The notes under the pieces: generated by a model
Database searches by the model: none
What the model saw: the letters and a program-made list of their open reading frames with translations, nothing else
Told to the model about the DNA's origin: nothing
In this document: positions 48,011 through 60,808 of the stretch, in pieces
Numbering within the stretch: the first letter of the stretch is position 1
Layout: every line of letters starts with the position of its first letter
Translations under genes and position numbers: made by a program
Source: Apostichopus japonicus
Lineage: Eukaryota > Echinodermata > Holothuroidea > Aspidochirotida > Stichopodidae
NCBI RefSeq assembly: GCF_037975245.1
Contig: NC_092576.1
Location: forward strand, 9,939,501 to 10,003,500
Direction: 5' to 3'
DNA: 64,000 bases

Positions 48011-51000
48011 TCAGGCTGCGTGGAGGCCCACTGTATCTGGTTGATTTCCCCTTCGGCGGTGTAGGCTAAGATCGGGTCCTCGATGGCCCTGGGCATCTGT
48101 TGGATGTCCCATATCAGGGCCTGATGGTCATCAGCTGAGAGGAAGAGAAGTGATTAGATTAGATTAGATCAACTTTATTAAACCACAAGTGTAATTGCAT
48201 GCTCGTATGACACAGGATATGAGATACAAACATTAATATATGAAAACCTAAAACGTACAGTATCAAAACAATTGTAAGAATATGAAAACATTAAAAAAAA
48301 AAATATATAGGATCAGAAAAATATCAAGTTGTTTCCGAGTGAAGAAGAACAAGGGCGAACAAAGTGAATTTCAATAAATGAGAACGGTGTTGCATTTCTA
48401 GTCATTCTCATCTTTTCTTTCGAGAAATTTTAGCGCATCCTTGCAGCCATTCCAGATCAATAAGATACCATCTTTGTTACGGCCCTATTGTTCCAATGTG
48501 TCAATTTTAAAGGATTTCAAACTTTGCTCCATCCAACGACCCCTGGCAAGAATAAAGAAATATTCACTGACCACTACCCACCCCCCCTTCCCACCCCTGC
48601 AGACATAGGGAGTATCACCAATGATATCAGCCCCACCATGGTTAGGGCTGGAGACAGGAAAATACTTTAGAAAATCTTAGCCCAGGATGTTTTTACCTTT
48701 TGGTCATTTAGTATAATTCCTTCTTTCTTGGTTGGATAAAACATTTGCGCACAGCTCTATATTTTTAAGGTTTTAAAGATTTTGTGCACCATAATAATCA
48801 TAATTTATTTACATGACAACCTTTCGGCTGTCTTCCATCTCTGTTTAACTTTGCGAGGTGAATTCTTGTAGGGCTAAGAAATACGCACCAGCCTGGCTTC
48901 CAAAACCCTAAATCAGTGACAGTATTACACACAAGGGTATCAGCCAGAAACTTACCAGCAGTACAAATGTGACAGGACGAGTGGGGTGCCCAAGCAATGC
49001 CGTTCACACAGGCACGATGGTTGTTCAGTCTAGCGACTGGCGTACATGGAACTCGGACATCTAATATTATCACCTGTTTAGCGGCAAAAAACACATCAAA
49101 TAAACATTAACACTTTGAGGGATTCATAGCTTAAAATACTCAAGAATGTGAAGTCACTGGGTGCACATTGATTCAATATGGGGCTTGTTTTATGTGAGCT
49201 TCAGAGCCTAAAATACTCCAACCTTCATAGCTTAAAATACTTAACAACGTGTGGTATTTAGGGTGCACATAGCTTTTAAATGGGGCTTGTTTTATGTGAG
49301 CTTCAGAGCCTAAAATACTCCAACCTTCATAGCTTAAAATACTCAACAACGTGTGGTATTTAGGGTGCACATAGCTTTTAAATGGGGCTTGTTTTATGTG
49401 GGCTTCAGAGCCTAAAATACTCCAGTTTGATAGCTAAAAAATACTCAAGAACATTAAGTATCTAGGGTGCACATAGCTTTGAAATGGGGCTTGTTTATAT
49501 GGGCTTCAGAGCCTAAATACTCCCACTTTGATAGCTTCAAATACTCAAGAACCTGAAGTAGTATATGGGGTACGCATAGCAGTACGGGGTGAGGGGGGGG
49601 ATGGGAATGGGTGATGTCATCTGGGCAAATGCCCTTGGAAGCTTTACCTAGACTATTATAATCGTCTTGTTGATTCAGCCTTGAAGCCTGATACATTTGG
49701 CATGTTTGCTTAGTTGTCAGAATTCTCTGTTCATAGAATTTCACCACAATGTATCTACTTTGTACAAATCTCTCTTTCCCTCTGTGGATCGATGATTGAC
49801 AACTTATAAAGAAAAACAAAGGACACTTCCAGCTTGAATTATACATTGTCATGTTGCCAGATGCATCCACAATTATACCGCAAAACATGAACAATTCATG
49901 ACCTGTATGATTAAATATGCTAAGGAGAATGTGGGTTACGCCACAACATTCAGAAAAAAATTTCAAACAAATTTTGCAAACCAATCTACTTATGCTTTAT
50001 TAAAGAGTATTTTTTTGTACAACTGCAAACTGTGGGGCACAACGAAGGATCTTGATTGCAAAATTGACACTTTTCAAAGGAGACTACTTCGAAATATTCT
50101 CAACATTAGATGGACCAATAATAATTGGTTATCAAATGATGAGCTCTACAATGAAACCAACAAAACACCTTGGTTATCCATAGTCACACATAGAAGATTG
50201 AGATTTTTCGGTCATGTAGCAAGACTCCAGGAGGACGCTCCAGCAAAGGTTGCTTTAAGAGAAGCACTGAGACATACTGCTACACCAGTTGGAAGGCCCG
50301 TGACTCCCTTGCTTGGAAAAATAAAGTCGCAATTCAAGGACATTAATATTAACAATTTCGAGGAAGCAATAAACCTTGCGCAAGATCGTGATACGTGGCG
50401 GAGGTTAATCACTGAGCATGTCGGACAGACGAGACTCAACTTACTACTACTACTAATACTAATCTACTTATGCCTACCGGAATACCATTCTCTTAAATCT
50501 CTCTTTTAAAAATCTTTTTTGTTCGGAAACCGGAAACTACTGACCTCGAAAGAGTCCATGGCCAGTGTTGCTAGGTAGTTTGGGTCTTGTTTATTCCAGG
50601 CCAGCCTCAGCAACGGAAGATGTTGCGGATCTTCGTAGATGATCGTCGAGTGTTCCAGGTGACGGAGGTCGAACATCCTCACCGATCCGTCGGCGCCGAC
50701 CGACGCGAACATATCTCTGCCTCCGCCTGCACGGCTGAAGGCTATGTCGTAGACCTGCAGGGATCAGAGAAACATTACAAGATGATTACTGTCAGCATTA
50801 CGGCGCGAGAAATGCTCCGGGATGAGCTGACCGGGCTTGTTTACGATATGGATAAGGTACATCTCTGATGTGTGTATCACTTGTTCACTGATATACAGTA
50901 GGGATAAGGTACATCTCTGATGTGTGTATCACTTGTTCACTGATATACAGTAGGGATAAGGTTCATCTCTGATGTGTGTATCCCTTGTTCACTGATAGGG

Positions 51001-54000
51001 ATAAAGGTACATCTCTGATGTGTGTATCACTTGTTCACTGATATACAGTAGGGATAAGGTACATCTCTGATGTGTGTATCCCTTGTTCACTGATATACAA
51101 AAGGGATAAGGTACATCTCTGATGTGTGTATCACTTGTTCACTGATATACAGAAGGGATAAGGTACATCTCTGATGTGTTTATCACTTGTTCACTGATAT
51201 ACAGAAGGGATAAGGTACATCTCTGATGTGTGTATCACTTGTTCACTGATATACAGTAGGGATAAGGTACATCTCTGATGTGTGTATCCCTTGTTCACTG
51301 ATATAGGGATAAGGTTCATCTCTGATGTGTGTATCCCTTGTTCACTGATATAGGGATAAGGTTCATCTCTGATGTGTGTATCCCTTGTTCACTGATATAG
51401 GGATAAGGTTCATCTCTGATGTGTGTATCCCTTGTTCACTGATAGGGATAAAGGTACATCTCTGATGTGTGTATCCCTTGTTCACTGATATACAGTAGGG
51501 ATAAGGTACATCTCTGATGTGTGTATCCCTTGTTCACTGATATAGGGATAAGGTTCATCTCTGATGTGTGTATCCCTTGTTCACTGATATAGGGATAAGG
51601 TACATCTCTGATGTGTGTATCCCTTGTTCAGTGATAGGGATATGGTACATCTCTGATGTGTGTATCACTTGTTCACTGATACACAGTAGGGATAAGGTAC
51701 ATCTCTGATGTGTGTATCCCTTGTTCACTGATAGGGATAAGGTACATCTCTGATGTGTATATCCCTTATTCACTGATATACAGTAGGGATAAGGTACATC
51801 TCTGATGTGTGTATCCCTTGTTCAGTGATAGGGATATGGTACATCTCTGATGTGTGTATCACTTGTTCAGTGATAGGGATATGGTACATCTCTGATGTGT
51901 GTATCACTTGTTCACTGATATACAGTAGGGATAGGGTACATCTCTGATGTGTGTATCACTTGTTCACTGATATAGGGATATGGTACATCTCTGATGTGTC
52001 TATTCTTGTTCACTGATATACAGTAGGGATATGGTACATCTCTGATGTGTGTATCACTTGTTCACTGATACACAGTAGGGATAAGGTACATCTCTGATGT
52101 GTCTATCCCTTGTTCACAGATAGGGATAAGGTAGATCTCTGATGTGTGTATCCCTTGTTCACTGATATAGGGATAAGGTACATGTCTGATGTTTGTATGC
52201 CTTGTTCACTGATAGGGAAAAGGTACATCTCTAATGTGTGTAACCCTTGTTCACTGATATGGATAAGGTACATCTCTGATGTGTGTATCCCTTGTTCACT
52301 GAAACAGGGATAAGGTACATCTCTGATGTGTAAATCCCTTGTTCACTGATAGGGATAAGGTACATCTCTGATGTGCGTATCCCTTGTTCACTGATACAGG
52401 GATAAGGTGCATCTCTGATGTGTAAATCCCTTGTTCACTGATAGGGATAAAGGTACATCTCTGATGTGTGTATACATCTCTTGTTCACTGATAGGGATAT
52501 GGTACATCTCTTATGTGTGTATCCCTTGGTCGCTGATATAGGGATAAGGTACATCTGTGATGTGTGTATCCCTTGTTCACTGATGGGGATAAGGGTACAT
52601 CTCTGATGTGTCTATCACTTGTTCACTGATATAGGGATAAGGTTAATCTCTGATGTGTGTATCCCTTGTTCACTGATGGGGATAAGGGTACATCTCTGAT
52701 GTGTGTATCCCTTGGTCGCTGATATAGGGATAAGGTACATCTGTGATGTGTGTATCCCTTGTTCAGTGATAGGGATAAGGTACATCTCCCTTGTTCACTT
52801 CTTTAACATGAACAATGCATGCTGTGTCATTTCACCATAGTGATTCTCTCCACCAACTTAGTAGTACTCTGCAACAAGCATACTAATACACGATGTATGT
52901 TGCACAAAATTGCATAGTTTATGCAATACCTGTTTGATATACAGTGTGCATGATAGGCTAGCTAACTTAGGCTTCCATTCTCACCTGTTTATACCTAGCA
53001 ACAAGCTGTTAACACATAATCCTTTTGACATATCAACTTTCCGTATCATTAATAGTTACCTTGGTTACACTTGGGTATTAATTTCCCATATCGAGTCTAT
53101 GTGGCTAGTTTAATTCCCCACATAGTAATTCCAATACTAGCTAATACCATATATAGGTATATATAGGTGTACATATATATATTTCCTATACAGTATGTAT
53201 GAGGCCAGTAATCCCAAAGTGTAATAGCTAAATTCCCATATATATAGTTTTGTTAATTTGGCTTTCTAATTTGCCCATACAGTGTTGTGGTAGGCTAGCA
53301 AACCTAGCCTCCATTTGACTGACCTCTTTATCGTGAGCAATGAGTTGTGTCTTGACGTGGCCGGTGACCATGTTCGTCCTCCCTACCATCTGGCCCGTCT
53401 CCAGCCCCCAGATGGTGCAGGTGGTGTCGATACTGGATGTGCCCAGGAGATGTGGGTCCACCTCATTCCAGTCAAAGGAAGTCAGTGGTGCACAGAAATC
53501 TGAGTTTTTATTCTGCGGGTTCAGAAGAAAAATACACAACACTAATGACTACTGTACACACTATGCAAGATATTATGCAGACTACTAGAAAACAGCCAAG
53601 ACCACCTGCTATCACCATGAGTTTTGATTCTGCGGGTTCAGAAGAGAAATACACACAACACTAATGACTACTGTACACACTATGCAAGACATTATGCAGG
53701 CTACTAGAAAACAGTCTGGTCCACCTGTTATCACCATGGGGAGGATGTATACATTGCAGGGATGTGCCCAGGATTTTCTGAGTGCCGGGTATACTGATCG
53801 ATTTTTAAAGGTGCTCAGATGCCAAATGCTGCCACTTGTGTAGCTTTTTAAGCACATACACTAGTTTCGCTAACAATTGACATTTTGAAATTGTTTTGGG
53901 TGAAATATAATACGTACCTCTTAAAAGTTATTACTTTGTTTCAAAGAGATTTGACAAGGGACAGATTGGGAGCCGTAAGTTATGTTTCTCGCATGCGTAA

Positions 54001-57000
54001 CTGATGCATTATTAGTCTGTATGATTTTAGATGAATATAGTGCTGGGCGGGATTCATGATTTTTAAGACAGTGCTGGGCGGTAATTTTTAGTGCTGGGCG
54101 GGGCCGCCCAGTGCCGCCCAGTGTGGGCACATCCCTGCATTGTAGTCCACTGATGTCCATGACATTTATTTGCTTTTTGCACGGATAAGACTATCAGAGC
54201 CAGGGTTAGCTTGACTTGTAGGGTCACTTTACCTCCGGACTTTCCCCCAAAGCTTAGACTCTCTTTTAACTTTTCTCTTTTTTTTTTCTACCTTACTTGA
54301 GCATCTAGGATTAACAACATACTAAAGGTTCCTGCCCCGTAACAAAAAAGCGAATGCTGCCCACCATCACAGCCAACCTCATTTCTTACTAAGCATCCAA
54401 AATTATCCTCGTGGACTGTTGAGGCAGGCCAGTGAAAAACAAAATACCAGGACCTGTTCCCATCCCAACAGATGAGTGTGTTCCTCAGTGTCTGACCACT
54501 TTCTTCAAATTTATACTGATGTAGGTGAAAGGTCATTTAGTCATCATCACTGAATTACAGTGACGATGACCACAAAATTATATTTTTATTTATTTATTTT
54601 TTCGATTTATTTTTTTAATTTAATTTTTTTTTTTTTAAACAAAACAAAGTCTGTACTACTACATTTTGATAACGGTGCATACAGTATATGGAGATCTGAT
54701 GCCCTGAGTCAATGACAAAATAGAAAACTAACATTATTTGTCCTCCAGACAAGAGACACTGTAACAGATATATTGTCATCTCTGGTAAATCACACTGCAT
54801 TAAGCATTCACCCAACAGGCATATGGGACATCAAGCCACAGAAATCAATGAAGGCTCCTTCCTTGTAAAACAAAGTGTGAAAGCCGTAGAGTAGCTTTTC
54901 AAATAGCTGCCCTGTCATCTGAGCAGACTCCTATTTCTTACTAAATATCCACTATCTATCCCTGGCAGATATGTCGACCATTGAAAAGTGACATTTACTC
55001 ACCATCAGCTCCTCGACCAAACCTTTAATACCCTGTGCCTGGATGAGTGAGATATCACCATGGCAACTTATCCAGCCCAATACTTTCATCTGGTGTTTCA
55101 AGATAAACTTACTGTCATAAATCTCAAAACATTTGCAGCACAATAAATGGAAACAGACTTTGTTTCTTCCCTAGTTCTAAAGTATTCACAAAGCTTCACA
55201 CTTGAAAACATTGAATTTCTCTGGAAATCCCTTCTCTCGCCATTTCCTGGGTTGTATCAAATGAAATCCCTGGGTACACCGCATGCATGGTTGTTTTGAT
55301 TCTGACTGCAAAACCAACCCCCCTACCTGCCTTCCCCCACCCCCCCCACCACCTCCAGCCAAGTTAGCAAGAGCACAGGGCTTGCAACCATGTCCTAGCC
55401 AACAAAAATTGATGCACTTTTACAAATTACATTAAAAAATAACCAAATAAATCTCACACTTTTGGGGGCGTTGGGGGGGGGGATGGAGATTAATAAGAGA
55501 AAGGAGGTTAATAAGGAAGGGTTAAAACCAAAGGGATCATAATGTAATTTCCTGTGCTGTAACAGGCATCATGTTCTGTTTTCTTGAACTCTCTTCTTTC
55601 TTCCCAATTCCTCCCCACCCCCTTCCACCTATTTTTACAAGACTTTTCTGTTCTCTTCAACAAAACTACTTCTCCAGGTGTGAAACACTTGAATAGGACA
55701 TAAGATTTAAGGTTTAACAGAAAGTTGTTTTTTGTCGTTGCTGATGGTCACAAAACTTGGAGCAAAGTACACACATCCCTTACTTACAATACCACTCCCA
55801 TTTCCACAGTCTTGCTCCATCTGTTTGGATGTGGGGTTTACACTGCACACTGTCACCATTTCAAGTTACCAGACTGCCATGCAACTTCCATTACCACAGA
55901 ACACTCTCTGGAGAAACTTTTCCAATTTTTGACTGATCCATTGAGGACTTTTCTTTCATGTAGACCATAGGTTACTCTCTCAGTCAATTTACAAATCTCT
56001 GTGGCTTCCTATGTGTTTGTATATATAACGCAGATTTACAACATTGCAGGGAAAAAGTTTGTCTTATATCACAGAGCAAAATGCTATGTAATGCAAATAT
56101 GTATAGCAGCCTTTGTACACTGATACATACTTCCATTTTTTCTCTTAGTTTTTTTTCACACTGTTTCGAGAAATAAATTTCGCACAACTTGATAACCGAG
56201 CTACGCAAAATATGAACACAAGAAATGATTCCATGGCAAACAAATGGATTTATACAGTATGATTCTGAAGAGAATGCAATATTCCTACAGAATTGCAAAA
56301 ATGGCTTCCTGTTTTAAAGCAATGACGAAAAAGGAGGGGTCTGTCACCCTGGCAGCGGCTGTCGTAATGGAAGTTACCACGACAACGGCGGTTTTTTATA
56401 GCATGCAGCACTCCACGACCAAACAAGAGGAGAAAGAATCTGATGTACCGACCTTACCCATCCCACGACTCACATTGTTAAGGAGGCACTCGAGTCTCGT
56501 CTCGGCTTCGTTGACCCTCCAGACTCTGAGGTAGTCCCCGCTGGTGGCGACTAGATCGGGAAACAGACCCTTCTGTAGAGACGAGCAAACGGAGAGTACT
56601 TAAATGTACCATAATTGTGGGCAGTGATCATTAGTGCTTGTGTTTAAAGAAAAAATTAATCTGCACAGTTGTTGAGAAATTGGGAAAGATGCTGGGGCAA
56701 CCCGCCTCCATTTTAGGGGCAGTCTCAGAAGCCATAATCCTGGGTAGGTGGGGTGGGAGAGTTCTGAGAAAAGATGTCATGTGGTCAACGGAATCTATAG
56801 TACTTCACATCAACATCAGAGATGGAGCATAACATTCAAAGAGCCGATATTGAGACTGATTACAAATTAGATAATAAGAGGAACAAACCATCCTCAGGAA
56901 CCACCAGTTTTCTAGTTTTTCTACTATCTTCCTTTCCCCCGGGAAATTTTCATTCATATGGAAGAGTAACTGTTCAGGGTACTAGTAGACTAGTATAATT

Positions 57001-59420
57001 GCAAGTGGAAGGTCACAGTGGGAGGGTTCAAGTAAGTAAGCCTGAAAAGGGTTCTATTTATTGAAACAATACATGAATAACTATTTAATATCCGACAGAA
57101 AACTCCTTTGAATAATGTCACTCCATAGCAGTATAATCTTTCTTTCTTTGTGAATTTCACTTTGCTACGCGAATTATATATATTTCTACTCACGCTATCA
57201 GGTATCCACATTATTTTGGTTGTGGGGTAGGGATGGTCAAATGTACTGACCGCAGCAAATTCTGATGTTTCCTCGTTCAACGCCACGATCTGAACCTAAC
57301 GAAGCAAAAGAAGAGAATGATAATAAACGATACAATAGGATTCTTGCATAGGCTTATACATGTACGAATATATACTTAAAGACAATGGGTGCCTGATACT
57401 ACAATATAACATGGGCATTGCTTGGTGACAAGATTGATAAAGGTATTTCTTGTCACATCTGCTTACTAACCAGTCAAATTCAAACAACATTGCAAAATCT
57501 CATGAGTAAATGTTTGTTGGTAACTTGGTATGACATGATTTTATTTAAGCCTCAGTGATTAGTTTGTTGTATCAATTGATTATTCAGGTCACCTAGCAGT
57601 TTTTTTTCCCTGCTGGCACTTTGTTTCAGAACAAAGCGACAAAAAACAGAACACTTCGAATCCATTACCCTAGCAGAAAAACCATAGCTTTCTGAATCTC
57701 CCTAATTGTACTAGTTCTACTACTACTAGCCTACTGTATGTCATTTTTAATTTTACGAAAGGAAACTCAGGCTAAGACTTTTGATTAAGTCCAGGATTGT
57801 CCAATGGTTTTTGGCAATAGGCCCTAAAAGTTAGGTCTATGATTTCAATAGGCCTAAGTTGGTAAGTAAGAACCTGTTTTTTGTATGTATTGTTAGGGGT
57901 CACACTAATTAGCGTCAACAGGCTGATTTCACGACAACTCACGACAACTCAAGACAACAAGTTTAAAATACTATCAAATACAATTGATGCTATCAGAGTA
58001 TATCTGGAAACACGTTTAAAACTGACTGGAACCAGCGTGCATACATATTTTTCACGGGTAAAAATGTTTTTGTCGTAAAAATCGCCAACTTTTTCCTAAC
58101 GTTGAATTACACGACGTGATGCTATTGCGCTTGTGCAATGCCATTGGACCGAACCACTACACTACAGGTAAGTGCAATTTATTTTTCATTCGAGAATGGT
58201 GCCCACACACAAAATAAAATACACGGAGAGAATAATACAACCAGGCAAAATGATGGTAAGCAAGACTCTGTAAAGTTGATAATCACATGTTAATTACAAT
58301 GGAAAAACAATAAGAAATATTCATTATTTTTAAAACATGAAATAATTTGATTTGGAGTTCATTCACCATAATTTGGAGCTTTATTTCTACGTCAACCCAC
58401 CTTCCGACACTGTACACTGCAGTTCCCAAACCTAGCAAAAACCAACCCATATTATTATGGTTCGGTCCGATGGCATTGCGCAAGCGCAATAGCATCACGT
58501 CATGTAATTCAACGTTAGGAAAAAGTTGGCGATTTTTACCACAAAAACATTTTTTCCCGTGAAAAATATGTATGCACGCTGGTTCCAGTCAGTTTTAAAC
58601 GTGTTTCCAGATATACTCTGATAACATCAATTGTATTTGATGGTATTTTAAACTTGTTGTCTTGAGTTGTCGTGAGTTGTCGTGAAATCGGCCGGTTGAC
58701 ACTAATTAGTGTGACCATATTGTTAGTGTTGGGCAAAAACTTACTGTAGGCTAGGCCTAGCCCTGGGTAAACTATTCAAAGTGGCTATTGTTACGACTAG
58801 TCGTAAAAATAATTCCCGACTACGCATGCGCAGTTGCTATTTTCATTACCAGGAGTACTATTTTTACGACGAGGAGAAACAATAATTTCCGGTTAGGGTT
58901 AGGGTAAGGGTTAGGATTGAGGTTTAGGGTTATGTTTAGGGTAAGGGTTACTCCTACTACATGCGCAGTTGCTTTATTTACTTTACTGCGCTTAAATTTG
59001 CCTTTGTCGTAAGAATAGTTTATAAATAATTGTTACGACTCGTCGTAAGAATAGCCACGGCCTAAACTATTAGTTAGTTTAGACCTTTCGGTCTACGACT
59101 AAACTATGGTGTAGGACTAGCCCACTTATACAGTAAACACTTGAACTTAAACAATGCTGCATTGCCTGTAGGGCCTACATGTAAACATTCCTAGGGCTTA
59201 TTAACATTACAGTCATTATGACTAAGTCTCCCTAGGCTAGGCTACAACTAGGGTTGATTAACACAATGGTAGGCTATACCTTATTGTTATATTCCTCCAC
59301 AAAACTACCAACAGCTAAACGAAATCTCTTATCAGGTCGCACGCTCCAGTTCATACTGTAAAGCGTCCATGGCGCTTCGTATTTATAAATCTCCTTTCTT
59401 TTTGTTCCTATCGTCGCCAT
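47962..59420 (-). CDS. DCAF7: DDB1- and CUL4-associated factor 7 (WDR68/HAN11), complete, 7 exons, 343 aa
   Basis: Minus-strand exons: 59420-59280 (ATG), 57295-57194, 56572-56474, 53512-53324, 50754-50545, 49073-48956 and 48134-47962 (TGA). All junctions are AG/GT; the first five introns are phase 0 and the last is phase 1. The joined frame codes 343 aa against 342 in human, colinear throughout. Diagnostic stretches include [76 protein letters not shown] and the C-terminus NNCLEILRV. It is a WD40-propeller scaffold that binds DYRK1/HIPK kinases and can act as a CUL4-DDB1 substrate receptor (family knowledge). Only the N-terminus is variable ([10 protein letters not shown]). Introns hold many repeats but the coding frame is intact. 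Confidence 0.97.
49178..49560. repeat. 102-bp tandem repeat, about 4 copies, in DCAF7 intron 5
   Basis: ATGGGGCTTGTTTTATGTG recurs at 49178, 49280, 49382 and 49483, followed in each by GCTTCAGAGCCTAAA and an ATAGCTTAAAATACTC block. Confidence 0.9.
49983..50473 (+). mobile_element. Severely 5'-truncated LINE with 13-bp target duplication
   Basis: The plus-strand frame encodes the extreme C-terminal part of a non-LTR retrotransposon protein ([43 protein letters not shown]). It ends in an ACT-repeat tail (50445-50460). AATCTACTTATGC flanks it at 49983-49995 and 50461-50473. It is antisense to DCAF7, in intron 5, with its right end 72 bp from exon 5. It differs from the LINE at 20963. Confidence 0.92.
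50845..52795. repeat. Two-kilobase minisatellite in DCAF7 intron 4
   Basis: About 40 units of GATAAGGTACATCTCTGATG followed by TGTGTATCCCTTGTTCACTG. Units come in lengths of about 54 bp (with ATACAGTAG) and about 46 bp or less (without), mixed along the array. Point changes increase towards the right end. Several short ORFs here are products of the repeat. Confidence 0.95.
53506..53745. repeat. 117-bp tandem duplication spanning the DCAF7 exon 4 acceptor
   Basis: The sequence TTCTGCGGGTTCAGAAG and the following ~100 bp are repeated in tandem (first copy from about 53506, second from about 53623). The exon 4 acceptor and the first 12 exon bases are in the first copy, so the second copy is a near-perfect decoy acceptor upstream in the intron. 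Confidence 0.88.
53757..54137. mobile_element. hAT-like non-autonomous element, 5-bp target duplication
   Basis: A 381-bp element with 14-bp perfect terminal inverted repeats CAGGGATGTGCCCA, flanked by CATTG on both sides (53752-53756 and 54138-54142). The interior near the right end has GTGCTGGGCGG repeated three times. It lies in DCAF7 intron 3. CAGGG termini suggest hAT; 5-bp duplications are reported for one hAT lineage. Confidence 0.75.
57897..58717. mobile_element. Foldback element with 259-bp arms and 9-bp target duplication
   Basis: Arms 57897-58155 and 58459-58717 are inverted copies of equal length (259 bp), beginning GGGTCACACTAATTAG and TGGTCACACTAATTAG inward. TATTGTTAG flanks both sides (57888-57896 and 58718-58726). 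The 9-bp duplication and long arms fit a Mutator-like or foldback non-autonomous element. It lies in DCAF7 intron 1 and has no coding capacity. Confidence 0.88.
58777..59062. mobile_element. MITE with telomere-like core and 9-bp target duplication
   Basis: Inverted ends GTGGCTATTGTTACGAC and, inverted at the right, GTGGCTATTCTTACGAC. TAAACTATT flanks the element at 58768-58776 and 59063-59071. The middle (58893-58950) is a run of degenerate GGTTAGGGTTAGGGTAAGGG. It lies in DCAF7 intron 1, about 220 bp from exon 1. Confidence 0.82.
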
Positions 59421-60230
59421 CTTAGAAATTTGGCCAAAATTTAATAACAATTATAACGACATTTCAAGTGTCAAGCCGGGAAAACATCATTAACCGGATC
59501 AGAAGAAGCAAATGTTGACGGAAGTGACGTACTATACAGGCAGCGGGAAGGATTTGAAGTTAACAGTTCATTTCACGGTGTGCATGCCGTATAATGCTCT
59601 CAAGTAACATACTCAATTTAACTTCTCATAACCCTCCACACACTCTTTAAAAAGTTTCAGCTGGCAAAAATCATTCACAATTTGAACAGGCCTTAAAGTG
59701 ACATAAAAAGCATGCATGGCTGCATCTCACAAATCAACGAGTCGAAGCTTCGAAATACAATTGTCGAAGATATCAATTGTCGAAATAATTTTTTTCTCTA
59801 TATGAAAAGAAATCGAGAAAATGGTTCCAAATAAAAAAAATTAAAAAAACACAGAAATTTTGACATAAAAAAACAGAAATTTTGGTATAACATGTTAAAA
59901 TTTCGAGAAACAAATTCTCAAAACTCGAGAAAGTGGGACAGGCGAAGTCAAATGTTGAAAATGACGAAACGTTGAAATGATGTTAATTACTGCACAAAGC
60001 TAAACCAAATTAAACATCGGGGAATAGAATGTGAAGAATAATTGTGGAACGGTGAAAGGGAATGAGGCGAAGCGAGTCCAACCATTTCAACAGCTGCCGC
60101 ACATTATTTTTGAGATACCGAATATCTCAATAGCGTCCTCTATTTTTGACATGGTTACATCTTACACAGATACGGTCGAAGGACACGAGCAAACGAATTG
60201 GGCAATACTATCACTCCCAGGGGCGTCAAT
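59421..60230. other. DCAF7 5' flank, no other gene seen
   Basis: Upstream of the DCAF7 ATG. There is no TATA box at a plausible distance and no other exon was recognised. Confidence 0.4.
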
Positions 60231-60412
60231 CGATGGGGTGATGGGGGTACTCACCTAGCCCACTTTCTGAAGGGTGGGGGACATAATTATCAACCCCCCC
60301 AGGTTTAGTGCGTGTAGTCGCTATGCCTATAATAACTTGTGCCATCTCATGAAGGGAGCTCATATTGTGCTTCAGATAAGTTTTATTCTCATCCGTTGAA
60401 ATAAGGATTATA

Positions 60413-60808
60413 CAGTGGCGGAGCGTCCATACAGTCAGGGGGCGAATATGCCCCCCCCCCCCCCCCCCGACGGACTCAAATGGACTGCTGGCGCCCTTTT
60501 CAGCTTTTTACTACTTTTTCTTATTCGCGATTATTGACTTTTTTATTGCGCTCTCATCTACCTATTGACATGATTTTGTTGGTGTAATTTTCTGACAAAA
60601 TGGCGATGACACCTATTTTTTCTTCGTTTATCTGCAAATTAGCAAGGCCCGGAAAGGGTCATTTTCTGCTATCTAGGGAGTATCTTTACTCAAAAAATTT
60701 CTGTTCGCTCCGCGCCAACCTGTGGTGGCGCTCCGCTTAGAAAGTGGCGAAAGCGCCCCTACAGACCATTCTCGCCCCCTCTGACCAATACCCCTAGCTC
60801 CGCCACTG
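60413..60808. mobile_element. hAT-type MITE
   Basis: Terminal inverted repeats CAGTGGCGGAGCG and (inverted right end) CAGTGGCGGAGCT bound 396 bp. Inside are a poly-C run and the core CGCTCCGCGCCAACC also seen at 61765 and 63003. No matching target duplication is left. Confidence 0.75.

Noticed and set aside
50845-52795. CRISPR-like or satellite gene array
   Set aside because: Repeat units are contiguous and variable, within an intron of DCAF7, with no spacers.
53921-54160. 79-aa minus-strand frame
   Set aside because: Lies inside a hAT-like element in DCAF7 intron 3 with no domain.
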